A DNA stretch of 63,236 bases. Origin: Bacteroidales bacterium 6E. Its GTDB lineage: Bacteria; Bacteroidota; Bacteroidia; Bacteroidales; Prolixibacteraceae. Shown here one piece after another: positions 33,901 through 42,335 of the stretch; within the stretch, counting starts at the first letter, position 1; each line of letters starts with the position of its first letter. The notes under the pieces were generated by a model. The model made no database searches. It was not told the DNA's origin and saw only the letters and a list, made by a program, of their open reading frames with translations. The stretch spans positions 1-63,236 of the forward strand of contig DF970667.1 in assembly GCA_001270045.2 (NCBI GenBank). Reading direction: 5' to 3'. The position numbers and the translations under genes were made by a program.

Positions 33901-34978
33901 CGTTTTCGCCAGGCGATGCATAATATCGCCTGAAAGGCTGGTAAGGCGAATAATAGTTGATACCCCCGGCATAGGTTCCGATCCAGATGCCGTCCTCCTT
34001 GTCCTTGAATATCGAATACAGATGGCTGGTCGACAGCGAGAAAGGGTCCCTGATCCTGTTTTCGTACAAGGTATTGGTCGCGGCCACCATATCATAGATG
34101 AACAGTCCGCTTTCGGTGGCGATCCACACTTCATCGGGGGTTGTCTGGACAAACCCGTTAACCGAAATTTCATCCTGTCCCGATTCCTGGCTCATGATGT
34201 CGGTATACGAAAGGGTATTGATGTCGAACAGCTTGGCTCCAAAGGAGGTAGTGCCCACAAAAAGCTTGTCCTCGGATATGGTCGGGTAAACGGTGGTCAG
34301 GTTACGCATTTTGGTATCGGGCGACTGCGCAAAGAGATCGTACCCGGTAAATTGCCCGTTGGTGATGTCGAACTGGTAAAGCATGCCGCTTGAAAGCGAC
34401 ATCCAGATTTTTTCGGTAGAGGTGTAGCAGAAAGAAGTGAGCACCCCGTTGTCAGGTATATTGAAAGTCTGGTAGTCGTTGAGTCGTACGTTATACTTGA
34501 CCAGTTTACCGTCGAGCATCACCCAAAGGTTTCCATCAGCGTCGAACACCAGGTTTTTGGCCTTCATTCCCTTGCAAAAGGGGATCATGTCGAAATTCTC
34601 TTCCTTTTCGTTGTACTTGTATATCCCCATATAGGTCCCGACCCATAAGGTACCGTTGGGATCAATGGCCATTCCCAGTATCCAGCTGTTCCCGATGGGT
34701 TTTGGGCTGTTGTCGGTATCCCTGAAAGTCCTGAAATTATACCCGTCGAACCTGTTCAAACCATCACGGGTCCCGATCCAGATAAAACCGCGCGTATCCT
34801 GCAGGCAGGAAGTCACGATATTGTTGCTCAGCCCATCCTCGACGTGGTATTGTTTGAAATAATATTCTTTGGCCGACAGTTGGGAGATGGCCATGGCCAG
34901 GAAAAAAGCCGAAAAGAGCCACTTCCGAAATGCACTGCCTGTCTCCGATTTTTTGAATATGTGTAGGAAGTTTATCAT
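30953..34978 (-). CDS. Hybrid two-component system regulator of the glucan locus
   Basis: A 1,341-residue one-chain sensor/regulator of the type controlling polysaccharide utilisation loci. A signal anchor (about 18-36) is followed by a periplasmic two-bladed-propeller sensor made of reg_prop repeats (for example DTRGFIWIGTRDGLNRFDGY) and a Y_Y_Y domain (about 700-770), a membrane helix (ARIFYFLVVLGLVVLGVRSF, about 780-800), HisKA with His near 836 in INIAHEIRTPLTLI, HATPase with FEPFFRGENAEFKPGTGLGL, a receiver with phospho-acceptor Asp near 1127 in VSDIMMPVMDG, and an AraC-type DNA-binding domain (about 1230-1335). It is divergent from susC, 322 bp apart. Homologues bind an oligosaccharide directly and then activate the SusC/D operon, so this one probably senses an alpha-glucan oligomer. 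Confidence 0.95.
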   Translation of the reverse strand: MINFLHIFKKSETGSAFRKWLFSAFFLAMAISQLSAKEYYFKQYHVEDGLSNNIVTSCLQDTRGFIWIGTRDGLNRFDGYNFRTFRDTDNSPKPIGNSWILGMAIDPNGTLWVGTYMGIYKYNEKEENFDMIPFCKGMKAKNLVFDADGNLWVMLDGKLVKYNVRLNDYQTFNIPDNGVLTSFCYTSTEKIWMSLSSGMLYQFDITNGQFTGYDLFAQSPDTKMRNLTTVYPTISEDKLFVGTTSFGAKLFDINTLSYTDIMSQESGQDEISVNGFVQTTPDEVWIATESGLFIYDMVAATNTLYENRIRDPFSLSTSHLYSIFKDKEDGIWIGTYAGGINYYSPYQPFRRYYASPGENAMKGDIVHDVTTDQYGNLWIATEDAGLNQYNPQTGKYTHFDVRPGGQGVSHKNLHGLVADGDRLWVGSVRGIDLIDIPSGRVTKRYHLADTRAIVIMKKLPNGMILTGTSNGMYRYDNLNDRFEPLPEFPSRVRIQSIMQDHAGVIWAGTFNNGLYYYNPADKSNGRFQIDTMSTNNDNTINDIHEDNDYNLWFATQAGLKKYDRATGKIERYTVKNGMPGNITFRILSDSQGHLWVSTTNGLVSLNPKTKEIKIFKKEHGLITNQFNYNSSWKDKKGTMYFGMVKGLVSFHPDDIRDVREGAQVYFTNLTIFDKKVNTGNLSVPVAFSNQIQLSSNQSSFKIEFSSLSYIAPSITEYAFCLEGLQNDWINLGGTHSVTFTKLPPGSYTLKVKGRNISGIWNEVPSVIAISVAPPWWFSHTARIFYFLVVLGLVVLGVRSFIRRNRRKVEQRITQMAYLKEKELQQAKINFFINIAHEIRTPLTLITGPLEKVIRKCVLPDDAQNYLSIMDKNAKRLLQLADQLLDFRDTELEGYRFNFENKNIMQVLHDTFNRFREAAEENNLSFELTSDTKSLFIQMNEDAFVKIIGNLLLNAIKYAKSRIQVRFMYAPGDKHLVIDVVNDGQGIPEAVKDKLFEPFFRGENAEFKPGTGLGLPIARSLAEMHSGTLELVDTNGLSITFRLRLPVNLAGTELEEESLSAPGAQRELAANAFAFDPNRPTILIVEDNEEMKEFIAREINAVYNVVTARDGEEALATLKDNSVQLIVSDIMMPVMDGLAMLRKIKTELEYSHIPVILLTARNTVQSRLEGLELGADAYIEKPFTLDILMAQIHNLLDNRIHMRNHYFNSPIANLKSMAYTKADEIFLEDLNEIIHRNISNPQLDVEMIAKSMNMSRPTLYRKIKAISDMSPNELIRISRLKKAAGLILENKLSLSEIAEKVGFSSQSYFSRSFSKQFEINPSEFAKQQTGNLHETPEATARS

Positions 34979-35079
34979 ATCTGAAGGATGAAAAGCCTTC
35001 CGGCTTTTTTGAAATATTATCTCTGCAATTTATTGAACTTGAAAAGTATTGCAAATATTATCGAAGCAATTTCAATATC

Positions 35080-35162
35080 GTCTCATCATTTTGACAAATC
35101 TTCTCATGGTCACCAAAAATTATTGAAGGCTTAAAATCGCGGTTGAACATGAGACAAAATGA
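35080..35162. promoter_or_regulatory. Candidate binding sites for the hybrid regulator (21-bp-spaced TCTCAT repeats)
   Basis: TCTCAT occurs at 35081-35086 and again at 35102-35107, exactly 21 bp (two helical turns) apart, with TCATTTTGAC between them. An inverted copy, ATGAGACAAAATGA, is at 35149-35162. Direct repeats two turns apart are the usual target of AraC-type DNA-binding domains. The region lies between the regulator and susC, some 140-220 bp before the susC ATG. Confidence 0.5.
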
Positions 35163-35300
35163 AAAAAGAACGATCGTAATCTGACATGACCGGAGAACGG
35201 CAAGGCCTAATTTTGATTCCAACCAAAAATTGCCGCAAAAGATCGATGTCTTTTTCGGTGATTCCAATAAAAGTTAAGTCACACCATCAAATCTGGATTT

Positions 35301-38300
35301 ATGAAAAATCTTAGAGCACTTAAACCATTGTATGATTTGTCTTCCATTCTATGGAATCGCTGCAGGAGGATTTCATTCCTTGTCATCCTGCTCGCGGCAA
35401 CACTCATCCTGAGCCATACGAACGCCATGGCCGAAAACCACGACCAAACCGGTTCACCGGAAGCAACCGGATTGCAAGAATCTTTTGAAACCGCCAGCGG
35501 AAGTGCACAGCAGGTTTCGACCGTCACCGGTAAAGTGACCGACCTCGCAGGAGCACCCATGCCGGGAGTTACCGTAGTGATCAAGAGTACGGCGCAGGGC
35601 ACCGTCACATCGGCCGACGGAAGTTATTCACTCTCCAACCTGCCACAGAACGCAACCCTGGTATTTTCGTTCGTGGGAATGAAATCGCAGGAAGTGGCCG
35701 TATCGGGCCGCAGTGTCATTAACGTGGTACTGGAGGAGGAAACCATCGGCATTATGGAAGTCGTGGCCATTGGGTACGGCTCCCTGTCGAAAAAGGAAAT
35801 CTCAAGTTCCATTGTCAACGTGACCAAGGAGAACTTCAACAAAGGTGCCGCCTCTGACCCCATGGAACTCCTGATCGGCAAAGTTGCAGGTCTAAACATT
35901 GACGAATCCTCCACTTCTCCCCATTCATCGTCGAATTACCAGATTCGCGGGGCCACCTCCATTACGGCAGGGAACTCACCCCTGGTGGTCATTGACGGGA
36001 TTGCCGGAGGTAACCTGAACAACCTGGCCATCCAGGACATTGAATCCATTACCGTATTGAAAGATGCAGCCTCGGCAGCCATATATGGTACCCGTGGAGC
36101 CAACGGGGTGATCCTGATCACCACCAAACAAGGGGCAAACGAGGGCGCAGGCACCTTCAGCGTCAATTACGAAAGTTACTTCAGTGCCAACCTGATGCAC
36201 AAACTCCCCGATGTGCTGGGATATGATGAATACCTGCAAAGACAACGGGGCATTGACTACGGATACAACGACGATTGGCTGGGTGCCCTGAAACGCGACT
36301 TCTCTTACGACAACAACCAATACGTGTCGATCTCGGGCTCAACCACCAAAAGCAGGTACAATATTTCGTTGAACTATGTCGACAAGACGGGGCTTGACTT
36401 TGCCAATGCATCAAAGCAGTATGGCGCACGCATATCGTTCTCACAGAAGACACTCAACGACATGCTCGAACTGGGCACCTCCTTCAACATCAAGGGCGTG
36501 GATGCCGAGACGGGATCAAACGGAATCACCAGTGTGGTGACCATGAACCCCACGCAGCCTATCTGGAACGAGGACAAGTCCGGTTATGACCATCCGCTGA
36601 CCAGCACAGGCGCAACCAATCCGGTTGAAAATGCCAATGACATCACCGACACCAACACCGACATCTATATCCTGAGTACGGTGGAAGCGAAACTCCATCT
36701 CCTGAAGACTGATAAACAAACCCTGAACATCACTGGGAATTATGCCCTCGACTTCAGGTCAGGAAAATCATATTACTACCGTCCGTCGACACACGCCACC
36801 TCGGCATGGGACGGTAACCGTGGCAGTGCATCGCTGGGCGAAAACCGGAACTGGACCAAGCAGTTTGAAGCGACCGCCAATTATACCTTTAACAACAACA
36901 ACCATTTGGTTAGAGGTGTGGCCGGTTATTCCTTCACCGAGAATTTTTCGGAAAGCATGTCGATGACCAACTACGACTTTGCCTTTGACCAGTTCCTTTA
37001 CAATGCCATCGGATCGGGAACCTGGCTGGCAGCCGGAAAAGCCAACATGTCGTCGAACAAGTCTTCGTCACGCTTGGTAGGTTTGTTTGGCCGTGTCAAC
37101 TATTCGTGGAACGACCTGCTCACCGCCACCGCATCGTTGCGTTACGAGGGAAGCTCACGCTTTGGCGCCAACAAAAAATGGGGATACTTCCCGGCCTTCT
37201 CGGCAGCATGGGAAATCGCCAACATGGAATTCATGTCGGACTACAAAGACAAGATTAACAGCCTGAGACTTCGTGCATCGTACGGGGTTACCGGTCGCCA
37301 GGCAGGCAGCAACTACCAGTCGATACAGACCTACACGTCGCGCAATACCTACTACCTGATGGACGGCAACTGGGTAATGGCCTATGCCCCCAGTAAAAAC
37401 GCCAACTACGACCTTCAATGGGAGCTTGGCATTGCCAGCGGCATCGGAATTGATTTCGAGGTCCTGAAAAGAATCCGCGGATCGGTTGAATACTTCGACC
37501 GTCGTTCCGAAAACCTTCTTTATACCTATACAGCACCTCAGCCGCCCTTCCTGTACAGCTCCATTCTCGTGAATGTGGGTTCGACCAAAAACACAGGCTT
37601 TGAGGTATCCCTTGAGGGAGATGTCATTAAGCAGAAAGATTTCTCATGGCAGATGAACGGAACCTACTCCAACGGAACCACCGTGCTGACCAAACTGTCG
37701 AACGACATTTACAAGGCCACCTATCTCGATCTGATGCAGAGAGGCGGATTGGGAACCTCGGAATACTATTTCAGGATTGAGGAAGGCGGAAAGGTAGGCC
37801 AGCTTTACGGATACAAGCATGCAGGCGTGAATGATGCCGGCGAATTGCTGGTATGGAGCAAGGAAGGCGAAGCCATCACCAAAAGTGCCGCCGACAATTC
37901 AGACAAGGTCTATATCGGGAACACGGCACCCAAACACTTCTTCTCGTGGAACAACACCATCAGATACAAGAACTGGGATCTCAGCATCCTTACCCGTGGC
38001 GCAGCCGGCATGAAAATGTGGAATGGACAGTTGTTCAACATCGGGCTGAAAGGATCGACCGCCAACAATGTATTGAGAACCGCCTATACCAAATACGACC
38101 ACATCACATCCGACGGATCGATGCTTTCATCGTTCTTTGTTGAAAACGGGGCGTGGATGAAGATAGAAAGGACCACCCTGGGGTACAATTTCAACCTTAA
38201 GAACAAGACCTATGTAAAAAGCATGTACTGGTACGTGTCGGCCAACAACCTGCACACCTTTACCGGCTTTACTGGCGTTGACCCATCGACGGTGACCTCG

Positions 38301-38381
38301 ATAGGCCTCACCCCCGGTGTATCCGGAACTTCGACACTCACATCGACTCAGCTGACCCTGGGTGTCTCCATGAAATTTTAA
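35301..38381 (+). CDS. susC: SusC/RagA-type TonB-dependent outer-membrane transporter
   Basis: A 1,026-residue protein. The signal peptide lies unusually far in (about 25-45, FLVILLAATLILSHTNAMA) after a basic N-terminus. Residues 72-155 are the carboxypeptidase-regulatory-like domain (VTGKVTDLAGAPMPGVTVVI), followed by the plug (about 165-280; SITVLKDAASAAIYGTRGAN is the conserved SusC signature) and a 22-strand barrel ending in LGVSMKF. With SusD it imports oligosaccharides that are too large for porins. The neighbouring GH13 enzymes and regulator make alpha-glucans the likely substrate. It is followed by susD after 30 bp. Confidence 0.95.
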   Translation: MKNLRALKPLYDLSSILWNRCRRISFLVILLAATLILSHTNAMAENHDQTGSPEATGLQESFETASGSAQQVSTVTGKVTDLAGAPMPGVTVVIKSTAQGTVTSADGSYSLSNLPQNATLVFSFVGMKSQEVAVSGRSVINVVLEEETIGIMEVVAIGYGSLSKKEISSSIVNVTKENFNKGAASDPMELLIGKVAGLNIDESSTSPHSSSNYQIRGATSITAGNSPLVVIDGIAGGNLNNLAIQDIESITVLKDAASAAIYGTRGANGVILITTKQGANEGAGTFSVNYESYFSANLMHKLPDVLGYDEYLQRQRGIDYGYNDDWLGALKRDFSYDNNQYVSISGSTTKSRYNISLNYVDKTGLDFANASKQYGARISFSQKTLNDMLELGTSFNIKGVDAETGSNGITSVVTMNPTQPIWNEDKSGYDHPLTSTGATNPVENANDITDTNTDIYILSTVEAKLHLLKTDKQTLNITGNYALDFRSGKSYYYRPSTHATSAWDGNRGSASLGENRNWTKQFEATANYTFNNNNHLVRGVAGYSFTENFSESMSMTNYDFAFDQFLYNAIGSGTWLAAGKANMSSNKSSSRLVGLFGRVNYSWNDLLTATASLRYEGSSRFGANKKWGYFPAFSAAWEIANMEFMSDYKDKINSLRLRASYGVTGRQAGSNYQSIQTYTSRNTYYLMDGNWVMAYAPSKNANYDLQWELGIASGIGIDFEVLKRIRGSVEYFDRRSENLLYTYTAPQPPFLYSSILVNVGSTKNTGFEVSLEGDVIKQKDFSWQMNGTYSNGTTVLTKLSNDIYKATYLDLMQRGGLGTSEYYFRIEEGGKVGQLYGYKHAGVNDAGELLVWSKEGEAITKSAADNSDKVYIGNTAPKHFFSWNNTIRYKNWDLSILTRGAAGMKMWNGQLFNIGLKGSTANNVLRTAYTKYDHITSDGSMLSSFFVENGAWMKIERTTLGYNFNLKNKTYVKSMYWYVSANNLHTFTGFTGVDPSTVTSIGLTPGVSGTSTLTSTQLTLGVSMKF

Positions 38382-38411
38382 CCATGATAAAAACGCTATA
38401 AAGAATCCGTT

Positions 38412-40205
38412 ATGAAAAAGATCATATCATTCGGCATCATTATCCTCATGAGTCTCTCCTTTTCGGGATGTTTCGATCTTGAGGAAGTGCCATATAACCA
38501 ACTGTCGCCCACCAACTTCTATAAAGACGAGAACTCGGTCAGGTCCGTAATCTCGGCCATCTATGCCCAGGAAATGACCGACCTCGCCGAATACTACTGG
38601 TACATGCAGGAATTCTCGGCCGACCAGATTGCCTGGCGCACCTGGAACGGTGGTGCCTGGGGCTGGGACGAGGCTTACAAATATGTGCTTTCAACCCATA
38701 CATGGGACTCAAAATCGACCGTGATAAGGGTGACCTGGCAAAAAGGATGGACAGCCATCGGGTTATGCAACAACGTCATCTATGACCTCGAAAACCTGGA
38801 TCCAGTGGACATAGGCATCACCGAAGAGAAAAAGCAAGCCTATATTGCCGACATCAGGACATTCCGTGCCTATTGCTACTATGCCATTTATGAAATCTGG
38901 GGCGGGGTCCTTCCCATCAATACCGGTGTCTCCACGAAAGAAATTCCGGGCAGTGTATCCAGTGATTTCAACGAAGGATGCAAACTAATCTATGATTTCA
39001 TCGTGAAGGAACTCGACGAAACCGTGTCGCTGCTGCCAAAAAACAGTGTCAACCGGATGAACCAGGCCACCAACCGCATGATCAAAATGAGGATGCTGCT
39101 CAATGCCGAGGTTTTTATCGGCCAAAACAAATATGCTGAATGTGCCACCCTCGCCCAGGAAATCATTGACGGAAAATACGGGACCTACCAGATTGCCCCT
39201 ACTTACCAGGAGATATTCGGTCCACAGAACGCCGAGAAATGCAATGAGATCATATTTGCTTTCGCCAGTGATCCAACCCACCGAAATACCAACTGGATCA
39301 GGAACATGGCATTCCTGCCCTACAATATCAAGGAGTATCTCGATTATACACCTCCAGGTAGTGGATGGAACTGCACCATACTTTCACCTTCGTTCGATAA
39401 CTCGGCCGATTTTTACAAGGGAGCACCCGAATCAGCCGCTACCTGTTTCCTTGATGCACCTTATAACGACAAGTTGGGAGCGGTATACCAGCGCTTTGAT
39501 CCCAAAGATATCCGCCGCCAGAACTTCAGGTCCGATGCCTCAGGCTTCTATGTAGGCCAGATGCTGAAAGATTCCATCAAGGCAAAGTTCGGTACGGGAG
39601 CCATTCTGCCCGGAGATGCCGACAGGAATAAACAAGCCCTAATCTATGTAGACCAGGTCGGTACCTTCCAGAACAAGGGCCGTACACTCGAGACGGTAAT
39701 GTCACCCCGTTGGGGCGAAACCAATTCGGGCGTAAGATTCATCAAATATCCATTCTTCCCCACCGCATCAGGAATCGATGTACGTGAAGCCGACAATGTT
39801 GAGTTTCGGTTGAGCGAGGTTGTGTACACACTGGCTGAGTGCAAATTGCGTGCAGGCGACGTACAGGGAGCCAGGAATCTGGTGAACCAGGTACGTGTGC
39901 GTTACTTTTCACCTGAAGACTGGACAACCGCCAAGGACAGGCTAAGCAGAGGTTTCACCGCCTATGACCAGGACTGGATGCTGAGCGAATGGGGACTTGA
40001 ATTCCTCGATGAAGGACGTCGTCGCCGCACCGACCTCAGACGTTTCGACAAATTTACGCAAGGCAGATGGTGGTTTTTCGGACGTGCAACGGACGGTGGC
40101 GTCCAAATACCTGCCACACGTGACCGTAAATACGAATGGTTCCCGCTTCCGGAAATTGCGCTTAGCGTGAACCCGGGTCTCATCCAGAATCCGAATTACA
40201 ATTAG
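38412..40205 (+). CDS. susD: SusD/RagB-type surface glycan-binding lipoprotein
   Basis: A 597-residue lipoprotein with lipobox SFSGC (Cys20), then the usual SusD start LEEVPYNQLSPTNFYKDENS. The TPR-like helical bundle of the family is seen in the N-terminal half (YIADIRTFRAYCYYAIYEIW), and the C-terminal part has VREADNVEFRLSEVVYTLAE and LNDEGRRR-like FLDEGRRRRTDLRRFDKF, ending PLPEIALSVNPGLIQNPNYN. It caps the SusC barrel and binds the glycan at the cell surface. Aromatic residues are plentiful, but the glucan platform cannot be assigned by eye. A hairpin terminator follows before the enzyme genes. Confidence 0.95.
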   Translation: MKKIISFGIIILMSLSFSGCFDLEEVPYNQLSPTNFYKDENSVRSVISAIYAQEMTDLAEYYWYMQEFSADQIAWRTWNGGAWGWDEAYKYVLSTHTWDSKSTVIRVTWQKGWTAIGLCNNVIYDLENLDPVDIGITEEKKQAYIADIRTFRAYCYYAIYEIWGGVLPINTGVSTKEIPGSVSSDFNEGCKLIYDFIVKELDETVSLLPKNSVNRMNQATNRMIKMRMLLNAEVFIGQNKYAECATLAQEIIDGKYGTYQIAPTYQEIFGPQNAEKCNEIIFAFASDPTHRNTNWIRNMAFLPYNIKEYLDYTPPGSGWNCTILSPSFDNSADFYKGAPESAATCFLDAPYNDKLGAVYQRFDPKDIRRQNFRSDASGFYVGQMLKDSIKAKFGTGAILPGDADRNKQALIYVDQVGTFQNKGRTLETVMSPRWGETNSGVRFIKYPFFPTASGIDVREADNVEFRLSEVVYTLAECKLRAGDVQGARNLVNQVRVRYFSPEDWTTAKDRLSRGFTAYDQDWMLSEWGLEFLDEGRRRRTDLRRFDKFTQGRWWFFGRATDGGVQIPATRDRKYEWFPLPEIALSVNPGLIQNPNYN

Positions 40206-40289
40206 AGTCTCATATAGAATCATCTCAGAGTGGAGATTGACAAATGAATGCTTTTTTTTCATCAAGTAAATTTGATCAGTTAGAACATC

Positions 40290-40320
40290 CCCCCTGGCTT
40301 TAGGCCAGGGGGTTGTTATT
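40290..40320 (+). terminator. Hairpin between susD and the first GH13 gene
   Basis: CCCCCTGGC (40290-40298) pairs with GCCAGGGGG (40304-40312) around a five-base loop and is followed by TTGTTATT. The stem is very strong and the T tract weak, so partial termination or protection of the susCD mRNA 3' end is more likely than a complete stop. Confidence 0.7.
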
Positions 40321-40412
40321 CACTTCCCGAAAAATCTGCTCTCCGTATTTAAATATTCCCGTTCCTTCCATAAGGAATCCAAAAATCTGTCACACTAAAA
40401 AAAAGATCCGTT

Positions 40413-42260
40413 ATGGGTACTCACATAAGGGCACTACTGCTTATTCTCATGATTGGCTGCAGGATTGCGACATCTGCTGCCGATATAACAGGCATTGAAC
40501 CGCCATTTTGGTGGACCGGCATGAAAAACAGCGAACTCCAGCTGATGGTATATGGCGAAAACATCTCGAACGCCAAGGTCACCATCAACTACCCGGGAGT
40601 CAAGATAAAAGAGATAACTGCCGCCGAAAGCAAGAACTATCTTTTCGTTTACCTCGAAATCTCCGAAACGGCAAAGCCGGGCAACATGGAGCTTGTCTTC
40701 ACGGATGGATCCGACCGCTTGATCCAGCCATACGAACTGAAGTCCCGCAACACAAAGCCGGGGGCACTGGGATTCGATACAAGTGATGTATTATACCTGA
40801 TCACCCCTGATCGATTCGCCAACGGGGATCCCTCCAACGACCTGCTTGAAGGGGCCACCGCCAACAGGGAACGGTCGGGAGGAAGGCATGGCGGAGATAT
40901 CAAGGGCATCACCAACCATCTTGACTATCTTGACAACCTGGGTATTACCGCCATTTGGCTCAACCCGGTACAGAAGAACGGTCCGAATACCTATCATGGT
41001 TATGCTATCACCGACTTCTATAAGGTCGACCCACGTTTTGGCACCGAGGAGGAGTATATCGAAATGATTGACAAATCCCATGCCCGAGGCATGAAAGTGG
41101 TGATGGACATGATTTTCAACCATAGCGGCAGCGGCCATGTATGGATGAACGACCTGCCCTCGCAAGATTGGTACAACTACAACAGCACATACACCCAAAC
41201 CAGCCATAACAAATGGAGCGTAGTGGACATCCATGCGCCCGAATCGGAAAGAAAGAGCTTTACCGACGGCTGGTTCACCAGGGGTATGCCCGACCTGAAC
41301 CAGAAAAACAGGCATGTGGCCACCTACCTGATCCAGAACAGCATCTGGTGGATTGAACATACCCGCATCGACGGCATACGCCAGGATACGCATCCCTATG
41401 CCGACTATGGTTTTATGGCCCGCTGGTGTAAAGAAGTCACCGAAGAATATCCCGATTTCAACATTGTGGGCGAAAGCTGGTACCCCAATGGTCCAGGATT
41501 TACCGCATGGTGGCAACGGGATTCGAAAATCAATCCGGAAAATTCGTACCTGAAAACCGTGATGGATTTCAACCTGACATTTATAAGCCAGAATGCATTC
41601 ATGGACGAGAACAATCCCAGTGACGGGAAATCAAAAGGGCTGTTCCGGATCTATGAATCGCTCGCACAGGATTTCCTTTACCCTGACGTTAATAACATCC
41701 TGGTTTTCCTTGACAACCACGATTTGGGAAGGTTCTCCCTTGAAGAGGATGCAGACCTCCGGAAATACAAGCAAGGCATGGCCTTCCTGCTGACCACCCG
41801 CGGCATCCCGCAGCTGTACTATGGTACCGAGATTTTGATGACAGGCACCAAGGAAGGTGGAGACGGCGGTATACGCAAAGATTTCCCGGGAGGTTGGAAG
41901 GAGGATACCGTCAATGCCTTTACGGCCGAAGGTCGCACACCTCAACAGAATGAAGCCTGGGACTACCTGCAGAAACTGCTGCAATGGAGAAAAACAAACG
42001 AAGCGGTAACACAGGGCCGCTTAACCCATTATGCCCCTAACGCCAATGGCTGTTATGTATACGCCAGGGCAAAGGGAGACAAGACCTGTCTGGTGATCCT
42101 GAACGGCAGCAACAACGATCAGTCCCTGACAATGGACCGCTACCACGAAGTGACGAAAACCTTTACAAAGGGGGTCGAGGTGACTACCGGAGAAGTGATT
42201 GACCTTACCCAAACCGTCGCCATTCCCGCACGTGGGGTATATGTGATGGATCTCAGGTAA
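40413..42260 (+). CDS. GH13 neopullulanase/cyclomaltodextrinase-like enzyme (SusA-like)
   Basis: A 615-residue exported enzyme. The leader MGTHIRALLLILMIGCRIAT contains a lipobox-like MIGC, so lipid anchoring or ordinary cleavage are both possible. The N-terminal beta domain (about 25-110; ADITGIEPPFWWTGMKNSEL) is the cyclomaltodextrinase-type module. The barrel carries all catalytic residues: nucleophile Asp325 in GIRQDTHPY, acid/base Glu354 in IVGESWY and Asp437 in LDNHDLGRF. The calcium-site-like NGDPSND follows LITPDRFA. A C-terminal all-beta domain closes the chain. It should cut alpha-1,4 links of maltodextrins, cyclodextrins or pullulan in the periplasm. Expression is probably linked to susCD. 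Confidence 0.92.
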   Translation: MGTHIRALLLILMIGCRIATSAADITGIEPPFWWTGMKNSELQLMVYGENISNAKVTINYPGVKIKEITAAESKNYLFVYLEISETAKPGNMELVFTDGSDRLIQPYELKSRNTKPGALGFDTSDVLYLITPDRFANGDPSNDLLEGATANRERSGGRHGGDIKGITNHLDYLDNLGITAIWLNPVQKNGPNTYHGYAITDFYKVDPRFGTEEEYIEMIDKSHARGMKVVMDMIFNHSGSGHVWMNDLPSQDWYNYNSTYTQTSHNKWSVVDIHAPESERKSFTDGWFTRGMPDLNQKNRHVATYLIQNSIWWIEHTRIDGIRQDTHPYADYGFMARWCKEVTEEYPDFNIVGESWYPNGPGFTAWWQRDSKINPENSYLKTVMDFNLTFISQNAFMDENNPSDGKSKGLFRIYESLAQDFLYPDVNNILVFLDNHDLGRFSLEEDADLRKYKQGMAFLLTTRGIPQLYYGTEILMTGTKEGGDGGIRKDFPGGWKEDTVNAFTAEGRTPQQNEAWDYLQKLLQWRKTNEAVTQGRLTHYAPNANGCYVYARAKGDKTCLVILNGSNNDQSLTMDRYHEVTKTFTKGVEVTTGEVIDLTQTVAIPARGVYVMDLR

Positions 42261-42335
42261 GCTAGCCTGAAACCAGTCCAAACTATGCAAAAACCATTAA
42301 AACAAAGGATACCAACATTAAAATACTTTGACCAT

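Noticed and set aside
40791-41516. Antisense 241-codon frame opposite the first GH13 gene
   Set aside because: Shadow of the catalytic-barrel coding sequence; no start context or recognisable domain.
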